A stretch of 64,000 nucleotides of DNA from Linanthus parryae (Eukaryota; Streptophyta; Magnoliopsida; Ericales; Polemoniaceae), in NCBI GenBank assembly GCA_023055425.1, contig JALGPY010000006.1, positions 71,394,127-71,458,126 on the forward strand, written 5' to 3'. The number at the start of each line of letters is the position of its first letter. Position 1 is the stretch's first letter. Shown one piece after another: positions 56,485 through 64,000 of the stretch. The notes beneath the pieces are model-generated. The model worked only from the letters and a program-made list of their open reading frames with translations. It was not told the origin of the DNA and did not search any database. The position numbers and the translations under genes are program-made.

Positions 56485-58485
56485 CGACTTAGCGCACCGA
56501 CGACCACATTTGCCTTTCCTTCGTGGTACTGGATACGCAAATCATAGTCCTTGATAATCTCTAGCCATCTCTGTTATCTGTTGTTCAGCTCCTTCTGCGT
56601 GAATATATACTTCAGGATTCTATTGTCCGTATAGAGCTTGCAAACTCCTCCGTACAGATGATGTCTCCATATTTTTAGCGCGGACACTATCGCTGCCAAC
56701 TCTAAGTAATGCGTAGCATAGTTCTCCTCGTGGGGTTTCAATTGTCCTGAGGCATAGGCAATTACTCTTCTTTCACCCTAGCCATTTCTTCGATCCATCG
56801 TTGTACACTTCAAACTCGCCAGATTTGTTTGGTAGAGCCAATACTGGTGCCGTAGTAAGCCTCTCCTTCAGGGTCTGAATTGGTTCTTCCCAACTGTCGT
56901 CCCACTGATACTTCATTGCTTTCTTTGTTAGCGTAATCAGTGGTCTAGCAATTCTTGAGAAGTCCTTCACAAAACGCCTATAATAACCTGCTAAGCCAAG
57001 GAAACTCCTTATTTCAGACACGTTCTTTGGTGTTGGCCAGTCTTTAACTGCTGAGGGTCCACTGCTATTCCTTCCTTTGAAATGATGTGACCCAAGAACG
57101 GAACACGATCCAGCTAGAACTCACATTTAGACAACTTGGCATACAACTTTTCTTCTCTCAGAGTTTTCAGAACTTCTTTGAGTTGTTCTTCGTGGTCCTC
57201 CTCGCTCTTCGTGTACAAAAGGATGTCATCGATAAAGACCACCACAAATCGATCCAGAAATGGCCTCATCACCCGGTTCATCAGATCCATAAACACTGCA
57301 GGTGCATTGGTCAGACCAAATGACATCATAGTGAACTCATAATGGCCATATCTAGTTCCGAAGGCAGTCTTCCGGATATCCTTCTCGGCTACACGAATTT
57401 GATGGTACCCTGACCTCAAATCAATCCTTGAGAAGACACTGGCCCCTTGTATTTGGTCGAACAGATCGTCAATCCAGGGTAGAGGGTACTTGTTCTTGAT
57501 GGTTACGCTATTTAATTCTCGATAATCGATGCATAAACTCAGGCTTCCATCTTTCTTCTTTACGAAAATCACTGGTGCTCCCCAGGGCAACACACTAGGC
57601 CCTATGTACCCTTTCTCCATGAGTTTTTGCAGTTTATCCTTGAGCTCCTTCAATTATACTGGTGCCATCCGATACGATGCCTTTCAGATAGGAGCGGTTC
57701 TAGGTGCTAAGTATATGGTAAACTCCACTTCTCGTCTGGGGGCATCCCTGGATCTCGTTTGGAAAGACATCGGGAAAGTCCCTCACGACAGGTATCTCTT
57801 CCAATGGATTTTCCTTTTTGGATACGTCCTGGACGTAACACAAGTAGGCAGAGTTTCCCTTCTTCACTTGGTTGACTATGGTCAAGGCTGACACTAGTCG
57901 AATGTGAGGTTCCCTTGTGATACCACGGTAGGTGATATTCTCCCCCTTGGGTCCTTTCATCCTAACATTCTGATCATAGCAGTCAATAACTGCTCGATAC
58001 ATCCCGAGCCAGTGCATCCCAAGAATTACATATATACCCCCAAGGTCAAACTTTATTGAGTTAGCTGGAAGGGTACTTGCTAGGATTTTCAGCTCAACTC
58101 CTTCAAATATGGTGTCACATACTGTTACTTGGCCAGTAGGAATTGTTACGGGTATTGATATAGTAGATGACTTATTCATACCCAGTTTCTTAACAAATGA
58201 TGATGATATGAACGAGTAAGATGCGACAGAAACAGATAACAAAAAAGATGGTTTCTCATGGATAAGGAATGTACCAGTGACAACTCCATGAGAAGCTTCT
58301 GCCTCAGTCTTTGTTATGACAACAATACTTGTGACTTTGGCATTCTACGCTCCAGCTCCTCTTGCTACATTGTGGTTGACTGCAGCGCTAACATTGTTGT
58401 TGCGGTTCTGGCCTCCATTATGTATGGCATTCCCCTGGTTGTAGCTTGGCTGCCTTCCATAGCCATTGCCTCCATTTTTTTGATG
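56485..58485 (-). pseudogene. Direct copy of the Gypsy-B interior (RT, protease, gag end)
   Basis: Matches 48047-50047 at a constant offset of 8438 with no indel seen and about seven substitutions noticed. It contains the same broken RNase H (57021-56773), RT (57653-57114, with a Pro-to-Arg change in EKDIRKTAF), protease (58242-57700) and gag tail as the original, stops included. Confidence 0.92.
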
Positions 58486-58498
58486 GCCTCCATTATGT
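58485..58498 (+). other. Templated filler at the Gypsy-B copy / Gypsy-A copy joint
   Basis: GGCCTCCATTATGT occurs here and 75 bp upstream at 58410-58423. It overlaps the Gypsy-A donor by TGT. The original Gypsy-B continues differently after TGATGG (50048). Confidence 0.75.
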
Positions 58499-59737
58499 CT
58501 GGAACGCCTCCTCACACTTGCTGTCCCAAACGTACTTAGTTGTTTTCCTCGTCAGGGCTGTCAGCGGTCTTGCGATCTTTGAAAAATCCTTCACGAACCT
58601 ACGATAGTATCCAGCTAAACCCAAGAAACTCCTTACTTCTGTCACGTTCTTAGGTGTCGGCCAATCCTTTACGGCCGCCACTTTACCTGGGTCCACCGAA
58701 ACACCTTCTTTTGAGATGATATGTCCTAGAAAAGGAACCCTGAACTCGCTCTTTGAAAGTTTCCCATACAACTTCTCATGTCGTAGGGTTTCCAATACTT
58801 CCCTCAGATGCTTCTCATGCTCTTCCCTTCCCTTTGAGTAGATCAAAATGTCATCTATAAACACTACCACGAACTTATCGAGGTACTTCTGCAACACGCG
58901 GTTCATCAACTCCATAAACACGGATGGGGCGTTTGTTAAACCGAATGGCATCACTGTGAATTCTTAATGTCCATATCGAGTTCGAAACGCCGTTTTGGGT
59001 ATATCATGTTCAGCTATCCTCAACTGATGATAACCTGACCTTAAGTCAATCTTCGAGAAGGTATCTGATCCTTGCAGTTGGTAAAACAAATTATCGATCC
59101 TAGGGAGTGGGTACTTATTCTTGATGGTTACACTATTCAGCTCACGATAATCTATGCACAACCTTAGAGTTCCGTCCTTCTTCTTCAAGAAAAGAACCGG
59201 TGCTCCCCACGGTGAAACACTCGGTCGGATGTAACCCTTATCTAATAAATCCTTGAGTTGCTCCTTCAACTCCTTCAACTCTGCTGGTGCCATCCTATAC
59301 GGTGCCTTGGCAATCGGTCCAGTTCCTGGCACTAGGTCTATTGTGAAATCCACTGCTCGCTTGGGTGGCATTCCTGGAAACTCGTCTGGAAATACATCGG
59401 GAAACTCGTTCACTACTGGGATATTCTCCAACTTCTTTTCTTCCTTCTATTGGTCACGAATCGTGCAGAGGTATGCCTTATGCCCTTTCCTAAGGTCAGA
59501 GAGGATGGCTAAGGCTGACACAACTTGAATCCTTGGTCCATTGGTTATACCCTTATAAGATAGACGCTCACCATTTGGTCCACGAAACCTGACCTTTTGG
59601 TGTGAACACTCAATGGTTGCCTGATATTTACTAAGCCAATCCATTCCTAGTATCACATCTAGGTTTCCTAGGTCGAACATAATTAAGTCTGCAGGTATCT
59701 CGACCCCTAGGATTTCTAACTTAACCCCTGGGTACAT
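58499..59737 (-). pseudogene. Gypsy-A copy: RT part and protease tail
   Basis: 58954-58499 RT with [12 protein letters not shown]; 59431-58964 RT start, with a three-codon duplication (AELKELKEQ); 59737-59447 protease tail (LDVILGMDWLSKYQATIEC). The same in-frame stops as in the original separate the parts. Confidence 0.88.
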
Positions 59738-59806
59738 GGTTTTACAGGTGAAAACTTCTCCAGAAGGTGTAGATACTGGAATAGATATGGAAGTTGGGGC
59801 TGGTAA

Positions 59807-61165
59807 TTATAGATTCTTTGCAAAAGAGGATGATATGAAAGAAAACGATACTCCAGAATCAAATAAGACTAAAGATGGGACTGAGTGGGTAAGGAATGTA
59901 CCAGTCACCACGTTGGCCTGCTCCGCCTGTTTTTGGTTTATGACATTGATGGTACCTGCTGCTCTTTGTCCATGCTGAGCTGGTGCTACTGGGGCTCTTG
60001 CTGCTGGAGCTGCGACGTTCCCTTGCTGGCGGTTGTTGTATCCACCCTCACCTTGGCGGTTTTTGTTCTGGTTATAGCCTCCATTGTTGTTTCCATAGCG
60101 GTTTCCCCCGCCATGCTGGTAATTTCCATGCTGGTTTCCTCCTTGAAAGTGGTTGCGGCCTCCCTGGAACCCTCCATTTCCTCCATATGAGTTGTTGTGG
60201 TTTCCTCCATTGTGGTTCCCGTGGGTCCTTGCTCGGCACTCAAACTTTCGATGGCCTAGCTTTCCGCAGTTAAGACAAGTGACCTTATTGCCTCGACAGT
60301 CCTTTCCTGGATGGTTCATGTTGCACCGACGGCAGTGGTAAAATCTAGCTGGGCCTGAGCCACCGTTGAAGCGATTCCCTCCTGGATTTCCCTGATTCTC
60401 ATTCTGATAGTTGGTGTTTGGGTTTGCTCTAAACTTCTTGTCTCGACCATTGTGGCCGCCTCCACGGTTTTGATTGGCAGGTGCTTCTGCCTTCCTTTTC
60501 CTACTCTCCTCCAGATTCTCCTCGTGCATTCTCTGCATATCTTGTGCCGCTCCATAAGCATCTAGTAGGGTGTTGAACTGGACAGGTCCTGTTGACCTTC
60601 TCAATTGATAATTCAGACCCTCCACAAACCTTTTAACCTTCTTTGCCTCTGTAGGCACAAGAGCTCCTCCAAATCTTACTAACTCCATGTAGTTGTTGAA
60701 GTAGTCCACGAGACTGTCGCTTCCCTGTTTCAAGTTCATGAACTCCTTGAATTTCCTCTCCTTAACATGATCCGGATAGAACCGTTCCCGCATTGCTTTC
60801 TTCAGGTGTTCCCATCCAAAACCTTCAGTCGCGAGAAGTTCCTCGCCTTTCAAGGACCACCAGTTATCCGCTTCCTTCTTAAAATAATAAAGAGCCACTT
60901 CCACCCGTTGGCTTTCAGGGCAACGAGCCGATTTTAGTGCCTTGTCGAAATCTCGGATCCAGTTCTCCAAGATAGTGGGATCGTCTGTTCTGTAGAAGAA
61001 GTCCGGACGAAGTTCTGCTACCTTCCTCATTATGTCACCTCCTCCGCTACGAGACTCTTGGATAAGTTCTGTCAAGGCCATGGTGGCTTGCTCCATGTTA
61101 GCGAAGCGCACCGGATCTTATTCTTGGGCCATGTTGAACTGCGTGCCTTGGTTGGTAGGTTGCAT
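59807..61165 (-). pseudogene. Gypsy-A copy: gag and protease start
   Basis: As at 22459-23817, but codon 15-16 is a TAA (61118-61120), so the frame is open only from MRFANMEQAT at 61111. The CCHC knuckle CLNCGKLGHRKFEC and the DSG site are present. Few residue changes (e.g. Ile to Met, Ser to Ala in the capsid region). Confidence 0.88.
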
Positions 61166-61433
61166 CCTTGCTAAAGTCCTGGGATCATATTTAGCGGGGT
61201 TGGTACTAACCTTAGGTATTCATCTAATTAATGCATGAAATATGAATAATGCATGAAATGTAAACACAAGTGATCATAAGCTAATATACACATTGCACAT
61301 ACATCAAAAAGGAACATGTCCATCAAGCGTCACGTCAAGCTAACATTACAAGCATCACATCACATGGCTTACCAAAAAACATCATATTAGATTTTCACAA
61401 CTAATACTTCCTTAAGAGAGGAGAAATATAGGC

Positions 61434-62054
61434 CTAAAGACTCTCATCATCGGTAATGCACTCAGGTCCGATGTCTCCAAGGGTCATGGGGTCAACCTCG
61501 ATCTCGTGGTCCTCTTGATTCTCGACCAGCTCTTGGTTCTCATCATCTTGGTCCATCCAATCCTCCTCCCACTCTTCCTCTACATCGTCGATAGCTACTT
61601 CTTCTTCCTCTTCCTCTTCTTCTTCTACCTCCTCAGGTTCTTCTTCCTCTTCTTGTTGTTGTTGTTGTTGCTGCTGATGCTGATGCCATTGCTGCTCCAG
61701 TTCGTTCTTGAGCTCGGAGGGCGTGATCCAGTAAATTTCATCCACATATTGGCGGTATCGGCATGTGTTGGGAACAAATTCCCCCCATTCGTTCTCCACG
61801 ACTAGGTCCACATACTTATCCCTCACCCGATTCCAAGGTTGCTCTCTTGGGAGTACCTCCAACATAAAGTGACATATGGCCAGTGGATGTGCAAATTTTT
61901 CATCACCGTGTGGGCTCTGGCTGAGGGCTAAACAATATTCATTCATGTAATCACAAAACTCAGCGATGGTATCCTCTCCCGGCATGAATCTCAAGTTGAC
62001 TGGAGTAGCACCTGGTGCAAAGTTGTCTGGATGAGGGACTGGTAAGCGCGCCAT
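61434..62054 (-). CDS. Gypsy-A copy: accessory ORF2, unknown function
   Basis: 206 codons, identical by eye to 24086-24715 in the first 125 residues; the Gln run is one longer and the Glu runs shorter. The frame is preserved while repeats change in multiples of three, which may be selection or chance given the small divergence. Confidence 0.68.
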   Translation of the reverse strand: MARLPVPHPDNFAPGATPVNLRFMPGEDTIAEFCDYMNEYCLALSQSPHGDEKFAHPLAICHFMLEVLPREQPWNRVRDKYVDLVVENEWGEFVPNTCRYRQYVDEIYWITPSELKNELEQQWHQHQQQQQQQQEEEEEPEEVEEEEEEEEEVAIDDVEEEWEEDWMDQDDENQELVENQEDHEIEVDPMTLGDIGPECITDDESL

Positions 62055-62527
62055 CTGGTGAAGGATAAAAGAGAAGTCTCAGAAGTGGTTCTAAGTTAAG
62101 CGTGTAATTAATAATTAAATAAGTTACACGTAATAAAAGAATTCATAGTGAAAAAAAATATATTCTTAAATACGTAGGGAGTGTTTATATAAGTAGGCAA
62201 CTTGACTTTCGTTATATCCCACATAATAAAATCATTTTTTTGTATATATATATACATACACTTTTTTTTTAATATATAATTTAAGAAAATTCCCTCTCCA
62301 TATTATAAACCAAGAATATAGCATACATCGCGCAATCTTTTTTTTTTTTTACATCAAATTTTAGGATATATCATACGTAATAAGACACGTGATCATCCAA
62401 GCAAAATACCCACATTTAAGTTTCATAGAACCGGTCATACAAATAATATTAAGACAACATTCTAATGGCTATAAGCCATATTTAGATAATATAACAACAT
62501 AAGATAAGACTAAATTAAGTAACGTCT

Positions 62528-62946
62528 CTACTTCACTGTCGAACCCTCGTCTTGAATGCCACGCGTACTTCCCATTCCCTCTTCTTCTTCCATAATGATC
62601 ATCTCGAGTATTCGGGAACCAATGCCTTCAGGTGTTATAACATAGGTACCCTCACGCTTCCACTTGGTCTCATTTGGTTTCCGGTTGGGGGTAACCAAGT
62701 CATGATACCTCCTCCTCAAAATGGTGCCGTAACGGTCGCCCGAACGGTGTAAGCCTCTAGTAGAAAATAGGACTGAACAAGCGGGTTGAGGTAATCCGCA
62801 AAGTGGGGATGCCAAATCTCCCACCGTTGGCAAGTGTATACCACATGGGCGCTAAAGTCCTCGTAGGTCGGGTCCTCCCTTAGTCGACGGTCAATTGGGT
62901 TGACATCGTTACGGAACTCGGCCGGGATCCAAGCGTTTCTATCCAT
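62528..62946 (-). pseudogene. Gypsy-A copy: accessory ORF1, frameshifted
   Basis: Same layout and same frame switch as 25180-25598, with one residue changed (Pro to Ala in NAWIPAEFRND). Confidence 0.6.
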
Positions 62947-63263
62947 CCTATAAGGACTAACAAAGTATTCATTAAACCATTATCTTAAATTCTAGTTTTT
63001 TTTTTCTTTTTTTTTTCTAGTCTTTACCTCCTAAGAGTTATGGTCGTAGCGTTTAAACAACTAAATTCGAGCACATCAAATAAGTAGCACGTTTGTAACT
63101 AATAATTATCTAACGATTCGACACCCAAGTCCCCCAGCTTTTTTATTTATTATTATCCAATTAAGTTGTCCTAGCCAATTTTATATTTTTAGAAAAAGAT
63201 CAAATTTTAATTGAGTTCTTATATTGATGGGAATTGAATGATCCACATAAACCATAGAACCGT

Positions 63264-63275
63264 GCTCTGATACCA
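63264..63275 (-). promoter_or_regulatory. Primer-binding site, Gypsy-A copy
   Basis: TGGTATCAGAGC on the minus strand, two bases from the LTR at 63278. Confidence 0.9.
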
Positions 63276-63277
63276 AT

Positions 63278-64000
63278 TGAAACACCCCATAATTCCCGAA
63301 CCATCGGGAATTATGAAGAGTGCCCTCCACCCAAGGTGATGAACCTCTTAGGGTAACGGAGTAGGATCACGGTTCTTGGTTATATGCGATCAACAAAACC
63401 CACCGATTACATTACTATTTACAATAAAACGTTTGTCCATCGTTGTTCACAAAAAAACAAAAGTAATACGACTACCAAAAGAAAAGATTTGTCATGGAGG
63501 CTACATGATCTATATACTACCGTTGCCTATATTTAGTTGAACGTCCCCTTCCCTCGCGAGCTCGAACCTGTGGTGATTTAAAATAAAATAATGGAGCACC
63601 ACAATTTAAATAAAGTCAGTTAAAACTGAGTAAATATAGGCTACAACGCGTAAATAGATGGCGAGGAAACACAGTTATAAGTTACAAAAGAGGTAAGAAG
63701 AATTTAAATAATGGCAGTAAAAAAAAAGAAATAATATTTTCAGAAATTTAAAACAATTGTTTAATTGTTGTAGCAAGTTACTTTAACGTTTTCATTTGGT
63801 TGAGGCATATCCAGAGCCACCAACGGGATCAATGTAGACGGAGGAATCACAATAAATCGCTAAATGGTGCATTCTAGGGTTTAACAACCCTAGTTCTCCC
63901 GAGCGTTATGGGAGCCCATACGTCAATCCCCGCTCACAAATTATAGCTAAAAGGCCTTAAGTGTCGACACCCCTATACCGTAGTGACTCGTACAAGTATA
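63278..64000 (-). repeat. Gypsy-A copy: 5' LTR, partial
   Basis: First 723 bp of the LTR (U5 side), cut by the window end. It carries the 5' LTR alleles of the original (e.g. CCATCGGG, GTCCATCG, TTGAGGC, AAATGGTGC) and not those of its 3' LTR. Confidence 0.92.

Larger units (their letters stand above)
58499..64000 (-). mobile_element. Partial second copy of Gypsy-A (RT to 5' LTR)
   Basis: Corresponds to about 21161-26660, same orientation, running off the window end. Few substitutions (about a dozen noticed before the LTR), a 9-bp insertion in RT (near 59275) and repeat-length changes. RNase H C-terminal, integrase and 3' LTR are absent, so it cannot be an intact insertion here. Confidence 0.93.

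Overview
This window is plant (angiosperm, probably eudicot) heterochromatin-type DNA made almost entirely of LTR retrotransposons inserted into one another. The evidence is Ty1/Copia and chromodomain-bearing Ty3/Gypsy pol genes, primer-binding sites (PBS) matching plant initiator-Met tRNA, TG...CA LTRs and 5-bp target-site duplications (TSDs). I find no host protein-coding gene, rRNA, tRNA or CRISPR. The species cannot be told from the sequence. Family names are used here as labels: Copia-S (SIRE-like, elements at 1-5273 and 13910-35564), Copia-L (long-LTR Copia of unassigned lineage, at 6505-37696 and 50416-56469), Gypsy-A and Gypsy-B (Tekay/Del-like chromoviruses).

Layout. 1-5273: 5' part of a minus-strand Copia-S element, cut by the window start. 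5274-6207: remnant of a small Reina-like chromovirus (gag start plus a short LTR). 6208-6504: unassigned. 6505-37696: one Copia-L element on the minus strand with TSD TATAC. It holds (i) a 3.4-kb solo Gypsy LTR at 8042-11488 in its RNase H region, and (ii) a plus-strand Copia-S element at 13910-35564 (TSD CTAAT) in its integrase region. That Copia-S element itself carries a minus-strand Gypsy-A at 16130-28745 (TSD GAGAT) in its gag zinc knuckle. 37912-41017: another solo Gypsy LTR (TSD CGTAA). 41018-42777: degenerate, unassigned. 42778-50415: 3' LTR and most of the interior of a minus-strand Gypsy-B, interrupted by a plus-strand Copia-L at 50416-56469. 56470-64000: a mosaic. A 2-kb direct copy of the Gypsy-B interior (donor 48047-50047) is joined to a direct copy of the Gypsy-A pol-gag-accessory-LTR block (donor 21161 onward). 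Short templated filler lies at both joints.

Most pol genes carry stops or frameshifts. The most intact are the Gypsy-A gag-pol frame (three in-frame nonsense codons) and the Copia-L gag-pol at 53469-56469 (three nonsense codons, then an abrupt end inside RT).

The most interesting signals are: (1) two pre-gag ORFs in Gypsy-A that look like diverged tandem paralogues; (2) an apparently shared exon/intron-like layout (GT...AG) inside the LTRs of four related Gypsy elements; (3) a 16-bp perfect palindrome, TTTCAAGGCCTTGAAA, with variants strewn through both LTRs and coding DNA of Copia-S; (4) repeated junctions with templated filler, suggesting template-switch repair; (5) allele sharing showing that the 58.5-64 kb block derives from the already diverged 5' LTR side of the Gypsy-A at 16-28 kb. 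All comparisons and counts were made by eye.
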